Source: Oscheius onirici (taxonomy: Eukaryota; Nematoda; Chromadorea; Rhabditida; Rhabditidae). Taken from it: a stretch of DNA of 64,000 nt. Positions within the stretch are counted from its first letter, which is position 1. The number at the start of each line of letters is the position of its first letter. The translations under genes and the position numbers were made by a program. Location: NCBI GenBank assembly GCA_932521025.1, contig OW051471.1, positions 8,308,001-8,372,000 on the forward strand. The letters run 5' to 3'. Under the pieces are notes generated by a model. That model was not told where the DNA came from and did not search any database. It saw nothing but the letters and a program-made list of their open reading frames with translations. Below, one piece after another: positions 28,272 to 40,189 of this stretch.

Positions 28272-31200
28272 ATGGGAAATGCTCAATTGAAGTCAGCTCG
28301 AGGAAACACTCATAAAGATCGATACCGGTACACTCTTCGTCATTTGGGTCAAAAGGAATCTGTTCGCTACGGCTATGAAGTTATTTTGTATCTTAATAGC
28401 TTTGTAAGTTTGAACGCGAACGCGATAAGACAGTTTTCAGACAAAGTCGCCTTTCGTTAATTTGGAAGAGTTTGTGAAAACTGACGGACAACTCAGTCAA
28501 TATGTTAATAATATTGTTAATTTCATGAAAAAAAGTTATACTGTACAAGAACCGAGATCAGATCATTCGGCTGCCAGTCAAGACTATTTACAATTGGATT
28601 TTACCAAACCAGACTCAACTCCTTTATCCGATGTCAAGAAACGTGACTTTCTCAAGGTAGTTTGATATCTTCAAAACAAAAGAGTTACAGAAATATGTCC
28701 AATCCATATGGACGCTTCTTGAAACCAACGATGCCATTCTGTTTGAATGTGATAGGAATAACGTAACTGGTGAAGAGGGATTGGCCTTTTTACGAGGTCA
28801 TAATGAAGAAAAGCTTGTCGACAAAATAAGAGTACGTGTACAATAAGTAGAAGGTAGCATTTTTAAAGACGGAATTGTTCCTAAGACAGCATGTGTCGAG
28901 GGATACAAGGGAATTAGTGAAATGTTGCTTGGGCAGTGGAAGGTTTGATATGTCAGATTGGGAAAAAGTAAAACACAAACTTATCTACGCCAACCAATTT
29001 CCAATGCTAATATTCTGGATTTTTAAAGAACTGAAGCACTCTTCGGTAGGTCTCCATAGACTCAAGAGTCCGTTGAGCTTTCACTTCCAGGGCAAGAGCA
29101 AAACCGACATAGACGAGGTATTCAAAGGAGTATCTAAAGAGCTTCCATATTACCCTCTACTGATTTCTAATGTGCCACAGGTGAAAACCTTTAGAACAAT
29201 GTTCATGTACAAATGTTCAGAGCATACGACGCTGGACGATTCCCGAAGATGATGAAGATGTCCAAACAATGATGTCTGTTTTTGCGGATACCACTTTTAC
29301 AAGAGTAAGTAAAATATTTGAAAAAACTACGAATGCTTCATACAAGAAATATTCAGGACGCTGAAAACCTCGACGGAGAAAACCTGAAAGCAGTTGATCA
29401 GTTTCTTGTCAAACTACTCATGAGAGACTTTAATAAGCATGGAGATAAAACAATCGAGTATCCTCAAAAAAGGTAACCGGAGCATATATTGGCCGTGAAA
29501 ATTTGGTGATCAGACTAGCTTTGCGAGCAAAAGGTTTCAACGATGCATTTCCGTCCAACGTATGCGGTGATGTTTACGAAGATGAATACTTTTCTTCGAA
29601 AATAGAAGAATTGTCCTTCAAAAATGATATTAGCTTCTTCCCTATTGGTTATATGGAGCAAAAACTCTCGTCTCGGAAACTACAGGAGGTTTGTTGCCAC
29701 ATTGTGATCACCCATATTGTTTCAGTGCGAAGTCATTGATGATTCAATTGGCTTAGAACAGTTCATTGAAGAAAAGTATGTCAAAACTTGGACGTGGTTG
29801 GACGAAGAGGCCGAAAAGCCGGATGGGGGGAATTTTGACAAAGACACAGCGACAGCCGACATTTTCTATCGTCTTCTGTTCAGTTTCGAAACAGTTGATA
29901 AGGTCAGTACTGTACCAAGTTGAAAATATTTGAATTACCTTTTTGTGCTCATTTTTTATCATTTTCAGACCAAATTCCTTCTTGGAATCCCACTCTACTT
30001 ACTACAACGCTTTCTTCGTTCCAGCGAGCACGTTCGAGATCGGTTCAAGCATGTCACTGTGCAGAAAGTCAAGCACCGAGGAAAAACTAATAGCGAGGTG
30101 AGAGTATAAGCAATGATTAGACGAAATTTTAGTTGGCTTGCGACCTCTTTTGCCGCTCCGCCAACAGCTTGATATCACTCGGTTCCCTTCTTGTCTACTA
30201 CCACGTAAGTCCTCTTCGAAGAAATAAATGGATTCTATTATAAAACAGGTCCTGAGTAAATGGTTCTCGGAGAAGCAACTAGATCGAATTGAGAAAAAAC
30301 TGGAAGCAAGAAAAACGGCCGAAAAAATCTTTGTGGATTACTTCTTCCAACCTTGCCAATATTTTTTGTTCTTTGGGTAAGTGAATAACGTGCATTTTCC
30401 TAAAATATGTACTGCTCTCCGAAAAAGACGGATACGATCTCTGCCTCTCAATTCCCCGATCTTCTGAGTCAGATGAACAAGTTCCCTTACGTGTTCTTCC
30501 TAGTCTTCATGGAAAGATATCAGGTACGTAGTCAAGCTGCTTTCAATTTGAAAAAATAGTATGTTACTCGCGAAAAACACGAAGAGAAGAATCAACTACA
30601 CGTCCTTCGATTGTTCTATGATGCTCTGCATAGCAGTCCTGATAGAACCGATCAAACGAGGAAAATTTTCAGATCAGTTCAAACGGACAGTGATGGATTC
30701 ATTTTCAAACAGGTCAGTCCTTTGTACTGGCTATAAAGTTTTTCGTTTCATCACTGTAGTCCGGTTATAGCGTTTGTTTTAATTAGTGATGCATCTTCCA
30801 GAAAGTATATACTGCTTTGGCCGAAGCGCATGAATTCTCCTCATATGTTCCTTTCGAGGTACCGCTCTTTAGGCATTAATTTAATATTTTTCAAGCTCCA
30901 CGACCTTTTCCACAAAGCCTGGGAAGAAATAGTTCTACAGAAGTTCCTGGAAAAGTCTAAATTGCAAACTTACCAAGTGAAAGAACTAGACACATCTCCT
31001 TCAGAAGGCAATGTGCTGGGAGATGGAGCCCAAGGCGACGCGAAGCTCGTTAATGCTCCAGGCATCGCTGTTGCGCTTGTAGCTAAATGTTTTGTCGATA
31101 AGTCCCAGTACAGTGAAATTTCCGGAGAAATCGAAGGTCTTTTGGGGGTGAGTAGGAGGCCAGTGTATTTAGGATGAGCGTGATTCAGAACCAGTTCAAT

Positions 31201-31887
31201 CCTCACATTGTTCAAGTTTATGGATGTATTCTGGATGAGAGAGAGTTTTCTGGAATTTTGATGGAATACTGTGAAGGCGGTTCATTACATGACTTCATCC
31301 AAAAAAGGACCAACAACTATGAAGAAAGAGACATTGTCCGGTGGACTTTCCACGCGTCTAGTGGATTACTGTATCTTCATGGAAATGGCGTCGTTCACAA
31401 AGACGTCAAGCCGAAAAAGTAAACTTTTGTACATCTATTGAAAGTAAACTTTTCCAGTATGCTTTTGGATGCTTCACACCAGAAACTTAAAATATGTGAT
31501 CTCGGCATTTCGAAAATGACGTCGGTATCTAAAGGGAACGTTGATCAAAGCACCTTCACAACTGACTACTTCCGTGGAACTCCGGGCTACAAAGCGCCGG
31601 AAGTGGATAGTGAAGAAGACAGTCTGACTCCATCAGTAGATGTCTTCTCTCTGGGACGCTCTCTTTGGCACATGGTGTTTAGGACTGTTCCCACTACGAT
31701 CTTAACAGAAGCACCAGTAGATGTGCTAGTGTCAAACGAAATACTGGTCTTTCTTGATGAGTGACGTTCTTCTTATTTTTACGCAATGGATGTGCTTTAG
31801 AATGATTTGGAGTGTTCCAAAAGATCGACCAACCATGAACAAGGTCTTCAAGAAGTTCAAAGATTTACATATAAAACAGGGAACATA
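28272..31887 (+). CDS. Kinase gene A: long unknown N-terminus plus protein kinase domain
   Basis: Starts MGNAQLKSARGNTHKDRYRY; about fifteen exons with 35-50-nt introns. Roughly the first 600-650 residues match no family I know and look helical. They include WTLLETNDAILFECDRNN, RDTRELVKCCLGSGRFDMSD and ATADIFYRLLFSFETVDK. The C-terminal kinase domain (about 30990-31887) has a degenerate glycine loop VLGDGAQGDAKL, the beta-3 Lys in ALVAKCF, HIVQVYGCILDEREFSGILM, catalytic loop VVHKDVKPKN (HKD for HRD), the metal motif CDLGIS (DLG for DFG), and GYKAPEV. The end is VPKDRPTMNKVFKKFKDLHI. Substrate specificity cannot be told; the domain resembles tyrosine-kinase-like Ser/Thr kinases. The catalytic Lys and Asp residues are present, so it may be active despite the poor glycine loop. 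Confidence 0.8.
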
Positions 31888-32039
31888 AAAAAGCTGTATT
31901 TGCCGAAAAATAAAGCTTAGAGTATTCAATCGCAGCATATTAGAACTCAATTTCATCAAAGTTATGACACTAGAAACGATAAAAAAGAAGTATACTGGTT
32001 GTGGGGTTTGTCATGTGGTTCTCTGTATCCCCCGGAGTA

Positions 32040-32292
32040 TTAAAGTTAAAGCGTAAGTATTAAACAAATAAGAAATTCAAATTATCAGTCGGCCCAAGTT
32101 CAAGCGCTTCAACTTGCATTCAAACAGTATCAAAAAGGCGATGGCAACGACCTCTCGGCTGGCAACAGAGCTGCACGACTTAGCAAATTTCAGGCCGATC
32201 AAGCCCAGGCACGAACGGCAAGTATAAATTCTAGACGAGCTGAACACTATCAGAACCCTTTGATCTTCGCCAGACGACAACGGTTGCCGCAT
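32040..32292 (+). other. Short exon-like patch, unknown
   Basis: A GTAAGT donor at about 32052 and a TTATCAG acceptor before 32088 bracket an intron-sized gap. After it a frame reads SAQVQALQLAFKQYQKGDGN and continues about 69 codons to a TAG at 32296. It is Gln- and Ala-rich. It lies between kinase A and the truncated copy and resembles neither clearly. Confidence 0.3.
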
Positions 32293-32329
32293 CTCTAGTT
32301 GGCAGTCTATACAATCTTGTATAAGCTCA

Positions 32330-33570
32330 TTTTCCAGCTAAACAAGTCTGATTCAATTCAAAAAAGACAATCCGGTCTTTCGAGCAGTGAAAGACGGAAA
32401 CGGTTAAAAAAATTGAGCAGCCTAAACCGGGACTTTCTGCTACCTCACTTGGATCGACCTGCAAACAGTGAATACTATCCTGAAAAAAGCTGGGACTGTT
32501 TAAGATGTCAGCTGTTTTTCGAGAATGCTTTTTATGAGGGAGGGAAGGAGAGACTTAGAGGAGAGGCTCAGTCATTGCAGCCTTATTCGTTGCTATTTAC
32601 TATGTTCTTCCAAAAAACAGTAAGTTTTAAAATAACTAGGCCATATAAAGTTATAGACATCGAAACAGCCTAATAGTTTGAAAAGCTGTTCGGAATTGAA
32701 CAAGATTCTATTTTCAATGTTTTCCGATTGCCCGAGTTCATCGAGGACCAATGTTTAATTTACCGTAGAGAACACCGATGTCTTTTTTCAGGATTTAAGT
32801 CAGACTATCTGGGAACTGTTGAAAAACAATTCCGCTCTCTTGTTCAAATACGTATCTCCTAATTTCTGGCGGCAGAACCGTTGCAGCTTATCAAGGTTGG
32901 TTGTTTTTAAAATGACAGAAAGCCCTCAGGCCGAAATCGAACGACGACAAGAAGTTTATGATCTTGTCTTCAAGCTTTCTCTCCCGTTTGCCAGTCTGTC
33001 ACAGACTTATGGCTTACAAAAAGCTACAACGTTCCGAGATCCCGCTAGAAGAATAAACATCTCGGAATATCCTGTCATTGCATATCAGGCTCTTCTTGAC
33101 ATCAATAATAACAGAAGTTCATTTGAAATTAGTTATGCTAAAGACGAGTTTTCGGTACTTTGACCACGTGTACCATGAATTATTCTTTCTTTTAGAAATA
33201 TGATGAAGTGCAAACATTTAAAAATTGCTTGCTTCAGATTTTGATCGATGTTCCTACATTCCCATTTTTGCTATAAATCAGTTCAAAGTAGGTCTCTTTC
33301 AGTGGGTCATCAAGTCTGAGTTCAGGATATATTCCCACAGCCAATATCTTTGAATGTCACTGCCGATTGTATGTCGACAATGATGGACAACTTAAAAGAT
33401 TACAGAAACAACACGGTAAAATAATATTTGAAAAGCTCATATTCCTTGGTAAAGCAAATATTCAACATGAACATACTCGACAAGACTTTGCTAAATATAG
33501 CCGTGGAAGATTACTGTGTACATGGGGGCTATTTCGTCAAACCTTCACAGAAAATGTGAGTTGCTTTTAA
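32330..33570 (+). pseudogene. Truncated third copy of the kinase-gene N-terminal region
   Basis: Exons here match the N-terminal region of the neighbouring kinase genes but no kinase domain follows. DLSQTIWELLKNNSALLFKY parallels WTLLETNDAILFE of copy A and FELLKTNSAVWFRN of copy B. QAEIERRQEVYDLVFKLSL parallels QAEIERRREVHDLVINFL of B. DIFPQPISLNVTADCMSTMM parallels DICLQPLTLTLEADCMPTMM, and IFNMNILDKTLLNIAVEDYC parallels YYSMNDLDKKLIQLAMRDYC. Similarity stops at about 33570, where a repeat tail and a chemoreceptor fragment take over. It is a partial duplicate, probably non-functional, though its frames are still mostly open. Confidence 0.7.
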
Positions 33571-33590
33571 ACTGGCAAATAGACAAATAA

Positions 33591-33645
33591 CCAGCCGTCT
33601 ACGACGGCTGTCGCCGCCCTGGCGCCTACGGCTCTCAACTGTATG
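33591..33645 (-). repeat. Dispersed repeat tail, reverse orientation
   Basis: CAGCCGTCTACGACGGCTG (33592-33610) is a perfect 8-bp stem with a 3-nt loop. The following 30 nt are the reverse complement of the block before the hairpin in the 54.3-kb copy. It sits exactly where the truncated kinase copy ends. Confidence 0.7.
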
Positions 33646-33679
33646 CAACAAATTCTGTCCCAGATAAGTTCCAATTAAA

Positions 33680-33960
33680 CTATACTAATCTCTGTACAAA
33701 ACCTAACGTGGATAGATTAACTCGTTCCCACTTCAAGTTCGAAAGTGACCGCCTAATCCTGACAATTTCTAACTTGGCACGACGAATCTCGTGGCATTGC
33801 TTCTGCTGATTCGAAAGACTCACCTTGTACAAAGCCCTTTTGTAATCATTGACCAAAAACAAAATGCATAGTGGCTCAATGACTTGAGCAGTCGAGATTA
33901 AAACTCCCTCCACTTGAATCCAGTCTCCGATGTCCAGCTGGAGAAGGGAGAGAGTGAAGG
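33680..33960 (-). pseudogene. Chemoreceptor fragment (TM7 and tail)
   Basis: The 167 nt at 33794-33960 match 38630-38796 with a single difference by eye. They encode GVLISTAQVIEPLCILFLVN and DYKRALYKVSLSNQQKQ of the complete receptor downstream. No further exons of that receptor follow, so this is a duplicated stub. Confidence 0.8.
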
Positions 33961-33987
33961 TACTGTGTAAGACAACAGCCTCAACAT

Positions 33988-34543
33988 CACGTCTGTGTTA
34001 GTTGTCTAGGTCGACTAACTTGAAAGCGACAGCGCTTTTGAAACGCTTTTGAGGTCAATTGGTAGAAACTACAAGATCAGATTCGGAGAGACAAAATCTC
34101 AGGCATACACTCAACAAAGTTACATTTTTGGCAGGGAAAAACAGTAATTTGCTTGCTTTAATTTCTACCGCAGTGGTTCGGGGACTAACAGGAACCACTC
34201 AGTAACATCGATACCGGTGTTATAAGTAAGTCACGAATGGTCTGGCTCAGAAATGAAAAAGTTGGCAACTATACCGATTTTGACGAAGTGGTTCTGGGCT
34301 TACTGTCCTTTCAGTACTCTTTTCAAGTTGGGTTACGAGAGTTTGGTTCCATTTGGGTTACGATATTCATTCATGCATTTGGACCACAGTAAAACCAACT
34401 CGGTAAATTCCATTTGTTGTTATTTTTGTTGACCTTGTTGTCTTTTGTTTGCAAACAGTTGTTATCGTTTTATTGCCCCTATCGCAGGCAGTGGGGCGAC
34501 GGCGCTGATCGGGAATCACGAGTGCTTGCTCGACATTTTGATC
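33988..34543 (+). repeat. Leader repeat, copy 2 (upstream of second kinase gene)
   Basis: Two blocks, 33988-34045 and 34228-34543, repeat the sequence found at 27195-27253 and 27575-27895 in the same order. The sequence between the blocks differs between the copies. Confidence 0.75.
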
Positions 34544-34835
34544 TTATATTTTCGCCACCATTTTCCATCTGAAACGAATGGAGAACCGTTCATTCTCCAT
34601 TCTTGGAGAGCCACTCAGTAACATCGATACCGGTACTCTCTTCGCCATTTGGGTCAAATGGAATCTGTTGGTCTCCACCGTACCCCATTTAGTTTGCCGC
34701 GAGACCGCAGACCAAGTTTCCTGGCTGAGTATCCTACGTTTGCATGTTATAATTATCCCATTCGCTCTCCATCTTCCAATTTCTCACCATACCCTTTTCT
34801 AACCATCGATCAACTTCCGTTTGTTTGCCGCTTTG

Positions 34836-37800
34836 CCCCACGTTTTTTTGGATGGAGGAAACAGTTCGTTCTCATGGACGAGGCCCTTTCCTACATCTCG
34901 ATGAAGAAGACGCTCTCGACCCTTCTACTCTAGAAAACGTGAGTCTTTTATGAAAACTGAAAATATACTCTAACACTCAGCTCTCACAAATCGAAGCGCT
35001 ACAATTTGTGGACAAATTGGTCAGACAGAATTATGATCGAAGAGACGAGAGTGGAAATCGTCTGGTTTATTCACAGTTTCGCCATTCATTTAATGTACAC
35101 TTTTCAGCCAAGCAAGGGTAATTTTGGATACTATCACCAAGCGGTGCAAAACATTCGATCAGTAGATAGTCCGACTGATCTTGACGGAGCATTTTTATTT
35201 ATTATCACAAGACTTGTTCAAAAAGTTGTAAGTTTTAAAGAAAATCAAGCGCGAATGCAAAGCTCAGACGATGCAACCGCCCAGCAGTTTTAAAAACTGC
35301 TTGGAGTTGAACCAAATTCTTTCTTCGGTGAACTACAAAAGTTCTCGCATAGTTCAAGTTTGTTTATAGTAAAAGACAACCTATTTCTCAGGATTTTCTT
35401 GTAGCTCTCTTTGAGCTTTTAAAAACTAATTCTGCAGTCTGGTTCAGAAACCTAGATTACCATATGAGATTAGCTGGATTTTGGCAGGAAGAACCAATGC
35501 AATATATCAAGGTGGAGATGTTCTCTCGATCTTCTAAAAAGTCTCAGGCTGAAATTGAACGAAGACGAGAAGTTCACGACCTGGTCATCAATTTTTTGAC
35601 ACACTTCTTCGATCCTCAGATGAAAAAAGATCCGGAAATAGGGCCTGCCAGAAAAAGATTGATTAATGTGCTACAATATCCGTTCATTTGTTATCAGGCT
35701 ATAGTTGAGTTCAAAAACGGAATTTCGGTTGGAAGACTTAAGTTTAAGACAAATTTATTTTTAGGGGAAAGCAAATATAGAAAAGTTCAATTATTGCTTG
35801 AAACAATTTCTGCTAGAAGTTCCCATACTTCCTGTTATACTGCAGAATAAGTTCAAGGTAGTCCGATCTTTGATAACAAGCCAAAGTTTAGGATATCTGC
35901 CTGCAACCTTTGACTCTTACTCTCGAAGCTGATTGCATGCCAACAATGATGACGTCTTTCGAAAATGAGGTTTTCAAAGGGGTAAGCTGTCGTTATTGAG
36001 AAAAGTCACATAATTCTCAGATATACTACAGTATGAATGATCTCGACAAGAAATTAATTCAATTAGCAATGAGAGATTACTGTGCATATGAGAATGCCCC
36101 CATCACACCTGCTCGGAAAATGTGACTGCTTTGGTTTCTTCGTTCAAACTTATGTTTCCAGGCTAGCTCTTCAACTTAAGATCGACGTCGGAGAGACAAA
36201 CAAAGGTTTCGTTGTAGAAGTTTTTGCTGACGAATATGAGAAAGCTACAAACGGAACTTTGGTAAATACAAAGTACTCGCGCTATAGGTATTTTTAGGAT
36301 TATTTTCAAGTGCTTGGAATGGAGACCGAGACTCCTCTGGTTCGTATTATAAAGTCGGAACTAAACCTGGTTCGTTTTTCAATTGATTCCACAGCTTCTT
36401 TGCAGTGGGAACCAGTGGAATCTGTGCGTATTCTGGAAGCTTATATCAACAAAAGATTGCACAATCCCAAAGAATGGCTTGATGAGCTGGAAAATCCACG
36501 CAGGCTCCACAGTGATTTATTCGATAGTACTGTCAAAGCTGACATTTTCTACCAATGTCTTTGGAAATTCAGATATGAGGACAAGGCGAGAGAACTCACA
36601 ATTCTTCTAAAGAGACTTTCAGTGGAGTTTTCATGTCGGATTCCCTCTCTTTATTCTGCAAAAATTTATTCGAACCAATCCCTTTATCAGAGAGCAACTG
36701 TCGGCAAAGATTATTATCAGGAAGATTGGTCAACTGATACCTTCGACTAACTTTCAGGTGGAATTATATTCCAATTCTATTTATTTCGTATAAAGGAAGC
36801 AAACGCGCTCCTCTTCGATTCAGCCAATAGTTTTATGGACTCTGGCTCTTTGTTGTTCTATTATGAGCGTCTCAAACAGTTCTTGAAACCATCTCAATTG
36901 AACCGGATTCAGGTTTTCTGCTTTTTTTTACATAGAACTAAACAAAGGGTTAGAAACGTCTTTGTGACCGAAAAGAAGCTGAGTCCGTCTTTTCAAACTT
37001 CTTCTGTCATCCTTTCGAGATAAATGAAAACCGTGGCATGAAAACGCTTCGTCCCTTTTTCACAAAGGCCTCTCAAGTTTTGCCAGACTTTTCTAAAAAG
37101 TTCCCATTTGGGTTCTTTCACTCATTTGCAACAGCTTACAAGGTATTTTTTAGCAGATCGTTAGTAAACGTGATTTTCAGTTCGCCGCACACACTGCCAA
37201 TTTCAAAATGCAATCCTATATCACAGAGTTATTCGGTGATGCCCTTCAAAATGGACCAGATGAGCTAAGAACTTGTTTCAACTCCTCGAAATGGCCAAAA
37301 CAAAGCGAAAGCTTTAAGGAAGAACTTTATTACATTTTGAAAACCGGGACCGAGCATACACCTCTCGAAGTAATTCTCTTGTCTACTGAAAACTGTTTTA
37401 GCTCACCGATCTGTTCACCAAACCCTGGGAAGAACTGGTTCTTCAAAGATGGGTCCGTTTTCTCTGTTGCTTATATTTTCCTTTCTAGAGAAGCAAATGC
37501 ACCACGTTCGAAAAAAGTGCTGTCAAGAGCTTGAAACAAATAGGAGCTGGCGGCTATGGGCAGGCTTATCTAGTCGAGGTCGACAAGATGGCCTCGCAGC
37601 TTGTAGCTAAATATTTCAATTCTTGGAACTATCAACTGATTTCTGGAGAGATTGAATGTCTCTTGAAGGTGATTTGGTGCTGTTCTGAAACATTCCGTTT
37701 CTTCAGAACCAGTTCAACCCTCATGTTGTCCAATTATATGGTTGCATAATCGGCGATGGTCGGTTTCAAGGAATCCTGACGGAGTTCTGCAAAGGTGGAT

Positions 37801-38495
37801 CACTCGACGGTTTCATTTTGGATAGTGGGAATAAATACGCACAGGCAGACATCGCTAGATGGGCCTGCCATGCAGCCAGTGGACTATTGTACCTTCACGA
37901 AAACAGCATTGTTCACAAGGACGTCAATCCGAAAAAGTAGGTGATCAAGTAAACAGTTACCATCGATGTTTTAGCATGTTTTTAGATGCTTCTCATGAGG
38001 ACTTGAAAATTGGAGATCTGGGAATCTCAAAGGTCACAGTCCGAAATATGCAAAAAGAGTCAAAGAGTCCGCAGAGACTCAACACTTTCTCAACAAATTC
38101 CTACTTTGGAACAGAAGGATACAACGCTCCTGAAGTACGCGAACAAAGTGAAAATTACTCTGCCGCTATTGATGTATTCGGTCTTGGTCGTTCTGTCTGG
38201 CAGATGGTTTACCGGTTAGTGCCTACTGACAGACTTGTGGAAATGTCGGAAAGCAACCCAAAGTGTCCAGAATTGCAAGTAATCAAAGTCTTTGTTGATG
38301 AAGAATTGTGGAACTTTGAAAAAACGTACTCTTTGTTTCGAGAAAAGGCTAAACTGGTTTTAAAGAATGATGGCAGAAGCTGTGGAAGAGAGGCCATCCA
38401 TGCTCGGCATCTATGACTTCTTCAAGCGACGTCAGTTTAAACCGATTCAGGATGAGAAAGCGGGAAGGAAAGTTACACGACGACCAACTCTATAA
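34836..38495 (+). CDS. Kinase gene B: long unknown N-terminus plus protein kinase domain
   Basis: Paralog of gene A. A likely start near 34850 reads MEETVRSHGRGPFLHLDEED and runs to a GTGAGT donor. The sequence that matched the first exon of A (CGATACCGGTAC... at 34625) no longer joins in frame, so the first exon differs. The N-terminal region includes QIEALQFVDKLVRQNYD, ARKRLINVLQYPFICYQAIV and DIFYQCLWKFRYEDKA. The kinase domain (about 37510-38495) has an intact glycine loop QIGAGGYGQAYLVEV, beta-3 Lys in QLVAKYF, VVQLYGCIIGDGRFQGIL, IVHKDVNPKN, IGDLGISKV and GYNAPEV. The C-terminus, VEERPSMLGIYDFFKRRQF, ends at 38495 after an in-phase short intron. Catalytic Lys and Asp are present. Substrates are unknown. 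Confidence 0.8.
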
Positions 38496-38620
38496 TACTC
38501 ATTGCATTTTTGTCAACTGAGAATATCTTACAAACAATAAATAGAAAATCAATTTTCTTGTTGATCTCTGCTGTGCGAGTAGTCACTCACGAGACTGCCC
38601 TTGGTCGAAACGTTGAGCAT

Positions 38621-39770
38621 CTAAAAGTAGCATTGCTTCTGCTGATTCGAAAGACTCACCTTGTACAAAGCCCTTTTGTAATCATTGACCAAAAACAAAA
38701 TGCATAGTGGCTCAATGACTTGAGCAGTCGAGATTAAAACTCCCGCCACTTGAATCCAGTCTCCGATGTCCAGCTGGAGAAGGGAGAGAGTGAAGGCGAG
38801 AATGACGGGAGTTGAATCGAAGACGATTGGAAGACAAGCTTGGATGGTAAGAAGGAGGTAGATCCGATATTGGAATTTCTGTTGCGACAAGGACTGCAGA
38901 GCTTGAATCTCGCGACGAATCTTGAACCAACAGAAGCAGATGAAAGTGATCACAGAGCAGTTGAAGGAGCCGTGGCCTGCCAAAGCGGCAAAGAGAATCC
39001 AGTTCAGCTCGTCCCAAGAAGCGTGGGAGAGATGACAAATTGAAATAAGAGGATCTCTGTTCTAAAAGTTTTTCCTTTTTCGACCCGTTTGTTCAAAAGA
39101 ATATAACACGCCCTACAACAAAGATACTTTTCAACTGAGAAAAAAACCTACAAAGAACGGCCCTCCGATGTATCCAACTTCATCGACCGTCTGGTTGTTG
39201 ATGCTTGCGATTATTTCTTTGAAGTATTTGTCCGTTTTTTCGTTGTTGTGGATGCTGACGATGTTCAGTGAGAGGAAGCATAAGACGACAAAGTTGAATA
39301 ACATGATAAGAAAGAGTCGTCGCTTGTTCTCGAAGAAGTCAGACCTTAATATTCTTCATTACCTTTTGATTGAAAACTTACATTTTATCGGCAATACAAG
39401 TGATCCGGTACCAGAAACTCCAGCAGACGATGGATAACATTATGTCGAAAAGAGCCACCCAGACTGTAAGGGCGATAGTCTGCAGAATTCTAGGAAGAAA
39501 CGTGACAGTTGGAGTGAAAATGTAGGAATTTTTCAGTGTCACCCAGTTCTGAAAAAATACATCTAATGGATCGAACGAGTTCAAACTGACCGGCATGACA
39601 GATATTTGTACAGACGAAAAGAGTGCACCATCCAACGTATAGAGGAAGAGTAAATACTTGTATTTTCCAATCTTTTCCGTAGAATGACGAAGTATCACGA
39701 ACATCATGAAACAATTGAGAAAGATGGCTGTGCATGAGGTCGAATACGAGAGGATGTGTTGAGGACGCAT
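38621..39770 (-). CDS. 7TM chemoreceptor, Str/Srd-like
   Basis: The start at 39770 reads MRPQHILSYSTSCTAIFLNC. Seven membrane segments can be traced: GKYKYLLFLYTLDGALFSS; ALTVWVALFDIMLSIVCW before FWYRITCIADK; a segment from LLFLIMLFNF; INNQTVDEVGYIGGPFFV with an extracellular glycosylation site; then FNCSVITFICFCWFKIRREI, LQSLSQQKFQYRIYLL, CLPIVFDSTPVILAFTL, and TM7 with LCILFLVNDYKRAL. This is the nematode serpentine receptor pattern of chemosensory neurons. Three to four short introns. It is closely related to the nested receptor at 17.1-18.4 kb and converges on kinase B with 126 nt between the stop codons. Confidence 0.85.
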
Positions 39771-40189
39771 GACACTGAAAACTCAAGTGAGTAGATGTTA
39801 CGTAGATATAGGAAAGTGACTAAAAGTTGGCTTCTTTTCCATCTTATGATGACTTTTTTTTGAATGATTAGGCTCTATTGAGATGACAACACTCATCAAC
39901 TATATTTCAATCCCCATAGACAGTGGTGGTCCAGTCATCATCCGGTTCTCTCCCGAAGGAGTGTTCTGTGACTCGACATTATTACGTCTATCAAAAGTAC
40001 AGGGGAAAGTCAGTTTATCCAAACGACGCGAGAACCAGTTCACTGGACACACTTATCCATCGATGACAAGCCAGTTTATGCTTGGAAAGAAACGACTTTG
40101 TTATTTCAACTGATAAGTGTATCGGCTTGATCGTAAAACGGCGAAAGTAGGTAAAAGTAAGTAAAACAAATGGTGGAACAACCGTGTCC

